This document shows, in pieces, positions 27,920 through 37,400 of a stretch of 64,000 nt of DNA (positions are counted from its first letter, which is position 1; each line of letters begins with the position of its first letter). The notes beneath the pieces were generated by a model. That model was not told the DNA's origin, made no database searches, and saw only the letters and a program-made list of their open reading frames with translations. Position numbers and translations under genes: made by a program. The stretch is taken from the NCBI GenBank assembly GCA_947451115.1, contig CANFXV010000002.1:60570-124569 (forward strand), in the 5' to 3' direction. This stretch comes from Bacteroidota bacterium (GTDB taxonomy: Bacteria > Bacteroidota > Bacteroidia > Chitinophagales > Chitinophagaceae).

Positions 27920-28701
27920 TATAATTGGATTGTAGTACCAGCTGTACCATTAATTAATTCATTCATTTTTTCGGCCTTGCCAATGATGACAGATTGAACC
28001 CCATGCTCAAGCGCTTTGAAGGCGTTGTCCAGTTTCGGAATCATTCCATCCACTATAATTTTTTGTGCTTTAAGTGAATCGTAGAGGGGTCGATCCATTC
28101 GCAAAACGATTGAACTAGGATCCTGAATTTCCATCAGCACACCTTCTTTCTCAAATCCATAAATTAAATGCACTTGATAGGTTCCCGATAATGCAGTAGC
28201 AATACTTTGTGCGATGGTATCTGCATTGGTATTAAGCAATTGTCCTTTCCCATCATGCGTGATAGGCGCAATCACCAATCTTCTATTTTTTGAAAGTAAT
28301 TCAATCAGTAAATCGGTATTAATAGTATCAATATCTCCTACAAAACCAAAATCAATGCCTGCATTAATTCTTTGATGTGCTTTTATTAAATTTCCATCCG
28401 CTCCAGTTAAACCAATGGCATCTACCCCTTTAGCTTGCAATTGTGCCACTATATTTTTATTGATGTAGCCCGCATACACCATGGTCACAATTTTCAAAGT
28501 AGCTTCATCAGTAATGCGTCTTCCGTCCACCATCTTTTGTTCCACCCCCATACTAGTAGCAAGGCTGGTCGCTAATTTTCCGCCGCCATGTATTAAAATA
28601 GCATGCCCCTTCACTTGCGCAAAAGCTTGCAAGCAAGAAGTTAACAATGTAGGATCGTCTACAATATTGCCCCCTATTTTAATTACATATAAATTTTCCA
28701 T
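27919..28701 (-). CDS. argB: N-acylglutamate kinase
   Basis: 260 aa amino-acid-kinase fold, the usual size. The phosphate loop VIKIGGNIVDD, the glycine-rich ILIHGGGKLATSL and the substrate region DGRRITDEATLKIV are conserved, as is NTNADTIAQSIATALSG near residue 157. It phosphorylates N-acetyl- or N-succinyl-glutamate. The gene overlaps argE by one base and lies 18 bp after argF'. Confidence 0.95.
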   Translation of the reverse strand: MENLYVIKIGGNIVDDPTLLTSCLQAFAQVKGHAILIHGGGKLATSLATSMGVEQKMVDGRRITDEATLKIVTMVYAGYINKNIVAQLQAKGVDAIGLTGADGNLIKAHQRINAGIDFGFVGDIDTINTDLLIELLSKNRRLVIAPITHDGKGQLLNTNADTIAQSIATALSGTYQVHLIYGFEKEGVLMEIQDPSSIVLRMDRPLYDSLKAQKIIVDGMIPKLDNAFKALEHGVQSVIIGKAEKMNELINGTAGTTIQL

Positions 28702-28719
28702 ATTTTTTTTGTGCTTATT

Positions 28720-29685
28720 TTAAGCACCTAAAATTTTTGCTAGTACGGCTTGCGCAGCCCAAACTCTATTAGAAGCTTCTTGGGTGACCAAACTATTTGG
28801 ACCATCCAAAATTTCATCACTTAATTCTACATTTCTTCTCACTGGCAAGCAGTGCATTACTTTCGCATTATTAGACAATGCCAATTTAGCATTGGTCAAC
28901 ATCCAATGCTTATCTGTAGAAAGTACTTTGCCATATTCATTAAAGCTGCTCCAATTTTTTACGTACACAAAATCTGCCTCTTTCAAAGCTTCATCTTGAT
29001 TGTACTGAATCGTTGCCCCTTTGGTGTATGTGGCAGAAAGTTCATAACCTTCGGGGTGGGTAATCACAAAATTGGCTTCTCCCCATGCGTTGATCCACTC
29101 ACTAAAACTATTGGCCACACATTGTGGAATAGGTTTGATATGTGGGGCCCAGGTTAAAACCACTTTAGGTTTTTTATTTTTTATATTAAGATTCGAAGCC
29201 ATTGACTCCTGAATAGTAATGAGGTCTGTTAAAGATTGTAAGGGGTGTAAAGTAGCCGACTCCAAACTAACAATTGGCACACCTGCATACTTAATAAATT
29301 GATTGATGATTTTTTCACTGTAGTCTATTTCTTTATCTACTAAGCCAGGAAAAGTACGAATACAGAGTATATCAAAATAATTACCCAAAACCGGTGCCGC
29401 ATCTTTAATGTGTTCTACCGTATTTCCATTCATCACTGCACCTTCTGCAAATTCCAGTGCCCAGCCCTCTTTGTCTACATTAAACACAATAGGTTCCATA
29501 CCTAAATTTTGTGCAGCAACTTGTGTACTTAACCTAGTTCTTAAACTTGGATTTAAAAACAAAAGTCCAATGCGTTTGTTGGCACCCAATTGCTTGTCCA
29601 AAAAAGGTTGTGCCTTATACGCCAATGCCTGCTTGACCAAGGCGTTGATATCAGACACATCATTCACTGAAATAAACTGTTTCAT
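28720..29685 (-). CDS. argF': N-succinyl/acetyl-ornithine carbamoyltransferase
   Basis: 321 aa transcarbamylase. The carbamoyl-phosphate loop is FLNPSLRTRLS (S47-R51), the His-Pro-Leu-Gln loop is LHPLQSLTDL, and HCLPVRRNVE is near the C-terminus. The sequence lacks the standard ornithine-binding pattern and resembles the SOTCase/AOTCase group. The residue that separates the two types (Glu92 in Xanthomonas AOTCase, Pro90 in Bacteroides SOTCase, as I recall) is Val90 here, which favours an N-succinylated substrate. It lies 4 bp after argD and 18 bp before argB. Confidence 0.92.
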   Translation of the reverse strand: MKQFISVNDVSDINALVKQALAYKAQPFLDKQLGANKRIGLLFLNPSLRTRLSTQVAAQNLGMEPIVFNVDKEGWALEFAEGAVMNGNTVEHIKDAAPVLGNYFDILCIRTFPGLVDKEIDYSEKIINQFIKYAGVPIVSLESATLHPLQSLTDLITIQESMASNLNIKNKKPKVVLTWAPHIKPIPQCVANSFSEWINAWGEANFVITHPEGYELSATYTKGATIQYNQDEALKEADFVYVKNWSSFNEYGKVLSTDKHWMLTNAKLALSNNAKVMHCLPVRRNVELSDEILDGPNSLVTQEASNRVWAAQAVLAKILGA

Positions 29686-29689
29686 AAAT

Positions 29690-30841
29690 TTAAGCAGGGG
29701 TTTGTTTCAATTGTTGAATGGCGGCATTCAATCTGTTTAAAAATATATCAATGTCTTGTTTTGAAATGGCCAAAGAGGGGAGCAACCTTATCACATTCGG
29801 TTTGGCTTCACCAGTAAAAACTTTACCATGATTCAACAATACTTTACGAATGTCTTCAAGGCCAGCTTCCATTTCAAAGCCTATCATCAATCCACGTCCT
29901 CTCACAGTTTTAATACCAGGGGTATTAATTAAAGCCTGTAGTAAATAATTGCCGTTTTCAGCTGCCGCTTGAATTAAATTTTCTTTTTGAATCACTTCAA
30001 TCACGGCCAGTGCCGCCGCACATGCTAAGGGGTTGCCGCCGAAAGTAGTGCCCAGCAAGCCAAATTTTGCTTGTATATGCGGGGCAATTAAAATAGCCCC
30101 AATAGGGAATCCATTGCCCATTCCTTTGGCCATGGAATAGATGTCCGCATTAACCCCTGCTATATCATGCGAAAAAAATTGCCCAGATCGGCCATAACCA
30201 CATTGCACACTATCGGCAATATAAACAGCGCCTGCATCATCGCATTGCTTTCTGATGGCTTGTAAAAAAGGTATAGAAGCTTCATAAATACCCGCCACCC
30301 CTTGAATGCCTTCCACTATTACCGCAGCAATTTCTTTTCCATGAATGGCAAAACATTCTTCTAAGGCAGCTACATCATTAAAAGGTAAGAAAATAATATT
30401 ATCAGTTTCGTTTACAGGCGCCACAATACTTGGATTATCGGTAGCGGCTACTGCCAATGAAGTACGACCGTGAAATGCTTTTTTAAAAGCAATTATTTTT
30501 TTTCTACCAGTATGAAAGGAAGCAAGTTTCAATGCATTCTCATTGGCTTCCGCGCCACTGTTGCATAGAAACAATTGAAAATCTTTTTTTCCACTTAGTT
30601 CATTGATCGCAGTAGCCAACTCTTCTTGTATAGGCATTACTACTGAATTAGAATAAAATGCAATGGCATGCAATTGATCTTCGATGCGTTGTACCCAATG
30701 CGGATGGGTATGGCCAATGCTAATTACTGCATGACCGCCATACATGTCTAAGTATTCCTGTCCTTGGTGATCCCAAACACGGCTGCCTGCTGCTTTTGTA
30801 ATAGCAATAGGGTTTAAAGGATATACATTGAATAATGACAT
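29690..30841 (-). CDS. argD: N-acylornithine aminotransferase
   Basis: 383 aa class III PLP aminotransferase. The cofactor-binding NSGAEANENALKLA, the aspartate of IADSVQCGYGRSG (ring N contact), and the Schiff-base Lys in SMAKGMGNGFPIG are all in place. It makes the acylornithine from glutamate semialdehyde. It lies 21 bp after argC and 4 bp before argF' in the operon. Confidence 0.95.
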   Translation of the reverse strand: MSLFNVYPLNPIAITKAAGSRVWDHQGQEYLDMYGGHAVISIGHTHPHWVQRIEDQLHAIAFYSNSVVMPIQEELATAINELSGKKDFQLFLCNSGAEANENALKLASFHTGRKKIIAFKKAFHGRTSLAVAATDNPSIVAPVNETDNIIFLPFNDVAALEECFAIHGKEIAAVIVEGIQGVAGIYEASIPFLQAIRKQCDDAGAVYIADSVQCGYGRSGQFFSHDIAGVNADIYSMAKGMGNGFPIGAILIAPHIQAKFGLLGTTFGGNPLACAAALAVIEVIQKENLIQAAAENGNYLLQALINTPGIKTVRGRGLMIGFEMEAGLEDIRKVLLNHGKVFTGEAKPNVIRLLPSLAISKQDIDIFLNRLNAAIQQLKQTPA

Positions 30842-30862
30842 GGGTTGATTTGAATAAGTGGA

Positions 30863-31843
30863 TTAAAAATAATTGGCTTTTAAGTGTAGCCCTGTTGTTT
30901 CTTCTTGACCAAACATTAAATTCATGTTTTGAACCGCTTGCCCTACTGCCCCTTTTAATAAATTATCCAAAACCGCATGAATGGCAATTTTATCCCCCTG
31001 CTGTTCGATATGAATCAAACATTTATTGGTATTGACAACTTGTTTTAAATCTATATTATTTTTACTCACCTGGGTGAATGCAGCGTTCGAATAAAAATTT
31101 TGATACATTTCATATAAAGCCTCCAAGCTCAAATTGCAAGACAAAACTGAACTTACAAAAATACCTCTAGTAAAATCACCTCTCCATGGAACAAAATGAA
31201 CCGCTGCTTTATTGTTTACTTGTAACTGATTCAAGCTTTGTTCAATTTCATGAATATGTTGATGTTGCAATGTTTTGTAGGCTTGTATATTATTAGCCCG
31301 CCAGCTAAAATGATTGGTGGCCGTTAAACTTTGTCCCGCTCCTGTAGAGCCTGTAATGCCTGTAGTAAAGACCTCTGCCAAAGCTCCTTGTGCAGCTAAT
31401 GGCAATAAACTCAATTGAATGGCCGTAGCAAAACAACCAGGATTAGCAATGTTTTGAGCACTTGAAATAGAAGACTTATTCAATTCTGGCAAACCATATA
31501 CAAAGTTTCTTTCTCCAATTATAGCATTTTGAGCCAATCTAAAATCCTGAGACAAATCGATAATTTTTATATTGGATTTAATTTCATTACTAGTTAAAAA
31601 CTTTTTTGCATCTCCATGACCTACACATAAAAATAAAACGTCAATGTCTTGATTAAGTTCGCTGGCAAATTTTAAATCGGTCTCCCCTATAAGATCGGTA
31701 TGCACTTTGCTCAATAGTTCACCCGCATTGCTTGTACTGTGCACAAAAGAAATTTGGGCATTCGGATGGCGCAACAATACACGCAGTAGTTCACCACCTG
31801 TATAACCCGCGCCACCAATAATTCCAATTTTTATTTTTTGCAT
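30863..31843 (-). CDS. argC: N-acyl-gamma-glutamyl-phosphate reductase
   Basis: 326 aa NADP-dependent reductase. It starts MQKIKIGIIGGAGYTGGELL, the Rossmann loop; the ATG at 31843 fits the family better than an in-frame codon further upstream inside argG. The catalytic Cys is in ANPGCFATAIQLSLLP. It follows argG by 7 bp, so the operon is tightly packed. Confidence 0.95.
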   Translation of the reverse strand: MQKIKIGIIGGAGYTGGELLRVLLRHPNAQISFVHSTSNAGELLSKVHTDLIGETDLKFASELNQDIDVLFLCVGHGDAKKFLTSNEIKSNIKIIDLSQDFRLAQNAIIGERNFVYGLPELNKSSISSAQNIANPGCFATAIQLSLLPLAAQGALAEVFTTGITGSTGAGQSLTATNHFSWRANNIQAYKTLQHQHIHEIEQSLNQLQVNNKAAVHFVPWRGDFTRGIFVSSVLSCNLSLEALYEMYQNFYSNAAFTQVSKNNIDLKQVVNTNKCLIHIEQQGDKIAIHAVLDNLLKGAVGQAVQNMNLMFGQEETTGLHLKANYF

Positions 31844-31850
31844 ATACTTA

Positions 31851-33047
31851 TTATTTATTCGAATCTTTGATCTGATGAAATATACTGGTTTGATTGCCAA
31901 AGATTTTGGTAAAGCCTCTTACATCGGTACCTGTCCAACCTGTATTCATTTCTCCATACTTACCAAACTTGGCACTCATTAAGTCATTTTGAGATTCAAT
32001 GCCTATAATTTGAAAACGATAAGGATTCAATTGTATAAACACTTCTCCAGTCACTTGCGCTTGTGCACTTATTAAATAGGCTTCTATATCACGCATAACA
32101 GGATCCAATATTTGTCCCTCATGTAACCAGTTGCCATAAAAAGAAGCCAATTGATCTTTCCATGACAATTGCCACTTGGTCAATACATGTTTTTCTAAAG
32201 CATGGTGTGCTTTTAAAATTACCATAGGACCTGCTGCTTCAAAACCTACTCTTCCTTTAATTCCAATGATGGTATCACCCACATGAATGTCTCTTCCAAT
32301 ACCATAAGGGCCAGCAATAGATTGTATATATTGAATGGCTTCGGTGGGGTGTTTGAAAGTTTTTTTATTAACGGTTTTAATTTCTCCTTTTTCAAAACCA
32401 ATCACCAACTCTTCGGCATGTCCTTCCTTGGTCATTTGAGTAGGCCAGGCTGTTTCAGGCAAGATGCCTTTAGATTGCAATGTTTCTTTACCCCCCACAC
32501 TGGTACCCCACAAGCCTTTGTTGATGGAATAGGCAGATTTTTCAAAATTCATTTGTACGCCTTTGCCTTTCAAATATTCAATCTCTGCCTCTCTACTTAA
32601 TTGCAAATCACGAATTGGCGTTAAAATTTCTACCCCTGGGATCATGATTTGAAAGATCATATCAAAACGCACTTGGTCATTGCCGGCACCTGTGCTTCCA
32701 TGTGCGACTAGTTTGGCACCTAATTTTTTAACATGCTCTGCAATATGTAAGGCTTGGCTCAAACGCTCTGCACTTACACTTAAAGGATAGGTATTGTTTT
32801 TTAACACATTACCATAAATCAAATATTTAATGATGCTGTCATAATAACCTTCAACTGCATTCACTGTAGTATGTGTTTTCACGCCCAAGGCATAGGCATG
32901 TGCTTCTACTTTTTTTAATTCTTCTTCTGTAAAGCCCCCTGTATTCACAATCACACTGTGTACTTCCAATCCTTTATCCTCGGTTAAATATTTTACACAA
33001 AACGTAGTGTCTAATCCTCCACTAAAACCTAAAACAACTTTTTCCAT
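31851..33047 (-). CDS. argG: Argininosuccinate synthase
   Basis: 398 aa ATP-dependent ligase joining citrulline and aspartate. The PP-loop VLGFSGGLDTTFCVKYL is at the N-terminus and the aspartate/citrulline-binding region STGAGNDQVRFD near residue 118. Length is normal. It is second in the operon, 5 bp after the GNAT gene and 7 bp before argC. Confidence 0.97.
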   Translation of the reverse strand: MEKVVLGFSGGLDTTFCVKYLTEDKGLEVHSVIVNTGGFTEEELKKVEAHAYALGVKTHTTVNAVEGYYDSIIKYLIYGNVLKNNTYPLSVSAERLSQALHIAEHVKKLGAKLVAHGSTGAGNDQVRFDMIFQIMIPGVEILTPIRDLQLSREAEIEYLKGKGVQMNFEKSAYSINKGLWGTSVGGKETLQSKGILPETAWPTQMTKEGHAEELVIGFEKGEIKTVNKKTFKHPTEAIQYIQSIAGPYGIGRDIHVGDTIIGIKGRVGFEAAGPMVILKAHHALEKHVLTKWQLSWKDQLASFYGNWLHEGQILDPVMRDIEAYLISAQAQVTGEVFIQLNPYRFQIIGIESQNDLMSAKFGKYGEMNTGWTGTDVRGFTKIFGNQTSIFHQIKDSNK

Positions 33048-33052
33048 AAAAT

Positions 33053-33700
33053 TTATTTTTTTCTAAACCAGTTCAATAATTTACTTTCTTTTATTTTCAT
33101 AAAACGCTCATACAAATTGGCATTTTTTGAAAATTCATCCGCCTTTGCTTCAGTAGGATTTGCTTGCTTTGGCTCGAAAAGCATTGCCGTGCACATACAA
33201 TTCTTCCGCTCCTTACTCATCAATATTTCATAATTCACACAACTTTTACAACCTGCCCAAAATTCTTCATCGTCAGTGAGCTCGCTATAAGTAACGGGTT
33301 CATACCCTAATTCACTATTGATTTTCATGACTGCTAACCCTGTAGTCAATCCAAATATTTTTGAATCTGGATATTTTTCTCTTGACAATTGAAAAATGGT
33401 TTGTTTGATTTTTTTAGCGATACCTGTTTTTCTAAAAGCAGGTGCAACGATTAAACCACTATTGGCCACAAACTGACCATGTTGCCATGCTTCAATATAA
33501 CAGAAGCCAACCCAAGTGCCCTCTTCGGTATGGGCAATCACCGATTTGCCTTCAATAATTTTTTTGGCTACATATTCAGGACTACGTTTGGCAATACCTG
33601 TCCCACGCGCTTTAGCCGACGAGGCCATTTCATCTGTAATCGCATTTGCAAAAGAAGCGTCCCCACTATGGGCAACGCGAACTATTATTTTCTGTTCCAA
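33053..33700 (-). CDS. GNAT acyltransferase, candidate N-acylglutamate synthase
   Basis: 215 aa GNAT protein that opens the arginine operon. The acetyl-CoA loop is in SGLIVAPAFRKTGIAKKIKQ (about residues 82-101), and the C-terminal half has a cluster of cysteines (CKSCVN, NCMC) that recurs in this Bacteroidota group. Its position and the absence of argA or argJ in the window make it the likely first enzyme, acylating glutamate; in Bacteroides a similar protein has been proposed to be N-succinylglutamate synthase. The start codon is TTG at 33700: no ATG exists upstream before a stop (33707-33709), and the first internal ATG would remove the N-terminal beta strand. Confidence 0.85.
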   Translation of the reverse strand: MEQKIIVRVAHSGDASFANAITDEMASSAKARGTGIAKRSPEYVAKKIIEGKSVIAHTEEGTWVGFCYIEAWQHGQFVANSGLIVAPAFRKTGIAKKIKQTIFQLSREKYPDSKIFGLTTGLAVMKINSELGYEPVTYSELTDDEEFWAGCKSCVNYEILMSKERKNCMCTAMLFEPKQANPTEAKADEFSKNANLYERFMKIKESKLLNWFRKK

Positions 33701-33764
33701 TGAGCTTTAAATTTTAAGGAAAAAACAATGCTGGCGGAAGAAGTTGAGTTTGGTTTTTTTTCCA

Positions 33765-33800
33765 CTGATAGGGGCAAGTGCCAATTGCTCGTCCTATCAG
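33765..33800. repeat. Inverted repeat in the arg leader
   Basis: CTGATAGG (33765-33772) and CCTATCAG (33793-33800) form an 8-bp perfect stem around a 20-nt loop. On the minus strand it is followed by an A-run, not a T-run, so it is not a standard intrinsic terminator; it may instead act on translation or RNA stability. Confidence 0.5.
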
Positions 33801-33916
33801 AATCCACGTCGGCAAAAATAACCGATGCTGATGGACATAGGGCTTGGTCCATTCAAAACAGGAACTGGTGCATTAAATGCACTAGCTAAAGATGTATGTA
33901 ATTGTACCTGTTTCAT
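33797..33916 (-). CDS. Possible leader peptide of the arginine operon
   Basis: A 39-codon ORF starting MKQVQLHTS. AGGAG lies 8 nt before its ATG, which is unusual in Bacteroidota where Shine-Dalgarno sites are rare. Two adjacent Arg codons (CGA CGT, 33811-33806) lie two codons before the last residue, and the stop overlaps the first arm of the hairpin at 33765-33800. This layout resembles an attenuation leader for the arg operon 97 bp downstream. The peptide has no recognised homologue. A 97-codon in-frame extension begins at a TTG (34090) and looks less likely. Confidence 0.25.
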   Translation of the reverse strand: MKQVQLHTSLASAFNAPVPVLNGPSPMSISIGYFCRRGF

Positions 33917-34076
33917 TGATATAGCTCCTTTTGTGTAGGAAGGAGCGCATAAAAGTATTAAATAAAATAGACAAATGGGGCCAAAGTTGCCCTCAAATTT
34001 GCCCTGCAGTTCATTATAGCCGAAATAAGCCCTTAAAAATGAATGCCTGTTAGTTTTTTGATCCCCGATAGATGCG

Positions 34077-34084
34077 TAAATTTG
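34077..34084 (+). promoter_or_regulatory. -7 box for the YHS lipoprotein gene
   Basis: TAAATTTG matches TAnnTTTG exactly, 17 bp before the ATG at 34102. Because it lies downstream of an earlier in-frame start at 34072, it supports the later start. A TTTG is 16 bp upstream, one short of the usual range. Confidence 0.45.
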
Positions 34085-34101
34085 ATCCAAATCAACAATT
34101 T

Positions 34102-34410
34102 ATGAAAATCATTTTAAATGTTTGTGTGGCAGTTCTTCTGGTATTGACATTTGCCTGTGGCCAAACCAATACGAATGCATCCAACTCAGCTACAAGCAAA
34201 GTAGCAATGGCTGATACCAGCGCTGAAAAAACTTATCCAATAGCTTTAGTGAACAATAAAAAAGATCCTAGTTGCGGCATGCCTGTAACTGCAGGCATTG
34301 GAGATACAGCCCATTATGAAAAATATGTCCTGGGCTTTTGTTCTACAGAATGTAAAAATGAATTCTTAAAAAATCCAACCGCTAGTTTAGCTGCAGCAGA
34401 AATAAAATAA
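34102..34410 (+). CDS. YHS-domain lipoprotein
   Basis: 102 aa from the ATG at 34102. The signal ends VLTFACG, so it is a lipoprotein (Cys19 or so). The second half is a YHS-like metal-binding domain with DPSCGMPVTA (Cys and Met) and GFCSTECKNEFLKNP, a C-x3-C pair, as found in heavy-metal-handling proteins. It could bind copper or another soft metal in the envelope; the specificity is unknown. An upstream in-frame start at 34072 adds a hydrophilic stretch before the signal and is less likely. It is convergent with the SNF2 gene, 16 bp apart. Confidence 0.8.
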   Translation: MKIILNVCVAVLLVLTFACGQTNTNASNSATSKVAMADTSAEKTYPIALVNNKKDPSCGMPVTAGIGDTAHYEKYVLGFCSTECKNEFLKNPTASLAAAEIK

Positions 34411-34426
34411 ATGTTCTAGACAAGGT

Positions 34427-37400
34427 TTAGCTGAACAAATAAGCGATATCATCTTTGGTCAAAGACTTGACAAAGCCTACTTCGTCTGAAATCAATTCTT
34501 TGGCCAAATTTCTTTTGCGTTCTTGTAATTTCAAAATTTTATCTTCTACCGTGTCGTTACAAATCATACGATAGGCAAAAATGTTTTTTGTTTGTCCTAT
34601 TCTATGGGTTCGGTCAATCGCTTGTTGTTCTACCGCAGGGTTCCACCAAGGATCTACGATATATACATAATCGGCCGCGGTTAAATTTAAACCTACCCCA
34701 CCCGCTTTTAATGAAATTAAAAATATCCTGCAATTGTCATCGTTTTGAAAACGATCAATGGCGCGCTCTCTTTCCTGAATGGTACTTCCCCCATCAAAAT
34801 ATTCATAATCAATCCCCAACTTTTTCAATTGTTCTTTAATGAGTGCCAACATGCCCAAGAATTGCGAGAACACCAAGGCCTTGTGACCACCAATGTTTTC
34901 AGCTATTTCACGGGTTAGCTCATCTAATTTCACCGATTCATTTGGATAGGCTTCATCTTTTAAAATGGCTGGGCTATCACAAATTTGTCTCAACTTCATT
35001 AATCCTTGTAGAATAGAAAGTTGTGATTTTTGAATACCTTTTTCTTCCACCATCCCAATTAATTTATCGCGGTAATCATTTCTGTAGGCTTCATAAATTT
35101 TTCTTTGCGCATCGCCCATCTCACAATACAAAACCATTTCTTGTTTCTCAGGCAAGTCTTTAGCTACTTGTTCTTTGGTTCTTCTTAAAATAAAAGGGAA
35201 TACGAATTTGCGTAAATGTTCTTTTTGTTCTTGCTCATCAAATTTATCAATGGGCATCGAGAAATTATGTTTAAAGTATTCCACTGTACCCAACATACCT
35301 GGATTCAAAAAATTCATCTGTGCATAAATATCAAAAGTATTGTTTTGCAATGGGGTTCCACTCAAGCATAATTTATTGGTCGCTTTTAACAAACAAGCTG
35401 CCTTGGTTACTTTACTTGCAGGATTTTTAATGGCCTGACTTTCATCTAAGATCACATAATCAAAATTTACTTCTACAAACATTTTAATATCACTTCTTAA
35501 AGTACCATAAGTGGTAATGATCACTTCTACTTCCTCTTTTAAAATTAATTGTTTGTTCCTGGTGCCCCCATGATGGATATGGTAAGTTAAACTTGGGGTG
35601 AATTTTTTTAATTCATTCTGCCAATTGTACAAAAGCGTAGTCGGACAAACCACTAAGGCCACCAACTTGCCGTTTTTTTGTTTCAAATGTTGTAAGAAAG
35701 ATAAGGTTTGAATGGTTTTACCCAATCCCATGTCATCCGCTAAGATACCGCCCCATTGTACATCGTGTAAATAATTCAACCACTGAAAACCACTTATCTG
35801 GTAAGGGCGTAATATAGGCATTAAATGTTCAGGAGGCGTCACATCCGCAATGGCATAACGTTCTCTTATTTTTTCATACTTGCCTTCCAACTGAAAAATG
35901 AGTTCTTCCTCATCTCTTTGTTGGTACAATTCATCCAATATAGAAAAATGATACTTGCTTAATTTCAAATTATCTGTCTTGCCTTCGCCCACTTTGAACA
36001 ATAAAGAATATTTATTCAGCCATTTTTCAGGAAGTACGCCTAAACTTCCATCTTTCAATGGTACAAACTGTTGTTTATTGGACAACATATTTTTAATGTC
36101 TTGAACAGATACTTTTTGATCTCCAAAAGAAATTTCTACTTTAGCATCAAACCAATCGGTATTGCTACTGATGTATAATTTAGTAGAAGGCTTAGCCGTA
36201 TTGAATTTAAATTGTTTTAAATACTCCGTACCAAATAAAGGAATTTGTTTTTCTCTAAGGGTATCAATAAAAAGGAAAAACCAATTGTTCTTTAATACTT
36301 CCGCACCTTTCAAGGCCAATACATTGCCTTCATTGGGGCGTATGAAACCAGAATGAAGTTGTTCTATGATATTCATCAACTGTCTTTCTGCAGCCAAGTC
36401 TCTTTCTAAAATAATAATTTTATCTCCTACTTGCTGAATCACCGAAGGACCATCTTCTTTATTAACAATAATATCTTTATAAGCAAACAAGGGTTCGAAA
36501 AATAAATAATCTCCGTTTTCTTTTAACAAGATTTGTAATTGAGGCTTTACCCCTTTTAGTTTTTCTTGAAGCACATTTTCCAATGCCACTTGGTATTTTT
36601 TAGACAAGGGCAATAAAGTATTTTTTAAATACGCAGGCCACTGGTCTAATGCAATTTCATGAAATCCTTTGGGCATAAATTGTTCTACCCAAGACAAATC
36701 ATCTCTGTTTTTCCAAACAAAAAATTGATGATGATATTGAAAAATAAAATTTGACTTGGCGTGGTTTTCTTCTAATGGAATATTGCCCTCAGGAAGGTTT
36801 ACTCCTGCATAAATGATATAACTATCTGCTTCTTTTTCTACTTTAAAACTTGGCTGAATGGTATTGAAGACCAATTCGGCTTTTTGCAAATTAGCCGTAG
36901 TGAAGGGTTTGTTCTGAGGTAAGAAAAAATTAAATGGATGCTCCGATAAATCTCTCCAAACTTTTTCTAACTTGGGATGCAGGTATTCCTGAATTAATTC
37001 TTTGGTCTCATCAGGTAAACTGTCCTCTTCCGAATGCACTATGGTATCCCAAATGCCCTGGAAAGGGGAGTTTTTATTTAAATACTTAGACATTTCTGTC
37101 GTTTGTAATTTCTTAATTAACTGTATTAATATTTTATCTTCTTCTTTGATTAATGCGGGCACTATAAATTTTGCCAAGTCTAGTTTTTCAACTTTACCAA
37201 CAAAAGCAGTTCCTTCTTCATTCACTTCTCCTTTGATTACGTTAAAATCGATATAAGGGTAAGCTGTAATTTGATGCTGCATTACAATACCAAAACGTTC
37301 CTTGACCACTTGTTTGGTGCTTGGCTTTTCTTCCTCTTCTAAATCCCAGTCATTCGATTTAGGCCTATTGATCGTACTGGGGATATTTGAATTTAATTTT

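Larger units (their letters stand above)
33701..34101. other. Arginine operon leader / divergent intergenic region
   Basis: About 400 bp without an assignable gene. Several short ORFs of 39-97 codons overlap here on both strands, none with recognisable homology. The visible structure is a short ORF with a strong ribosome-binding site (33797-33916, minus), a 36-nt hairpin (33765-33800) and an exact -7 box for the rightward lipoprotein gene (34077-34084). A near-match TACTTTTA box lies about 45 bp before the short ORF on the minus strand. Confidence 0.5.

Noticed and set aside
33685..33852. A 55-codon minus-strand ORF (MDQALCPSAS...) ending inside the GNAT start, which joined by a frameshift to the upstream short ORF would look like a small beta-rich protein.
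   Set aside because: No homologue recognised, it competes with a 53-codon plus-strand ORF (33728-33889) of similar quality, and a frameshift would have to be assumed.
33728..33889. A 53-codon plus-strand ORF in the arg leader region (MLAEEVEFGF...).
   Set aside because: No promoter box, no recognised domain, and it overlaps the hairpin and the opposite short ORFs.
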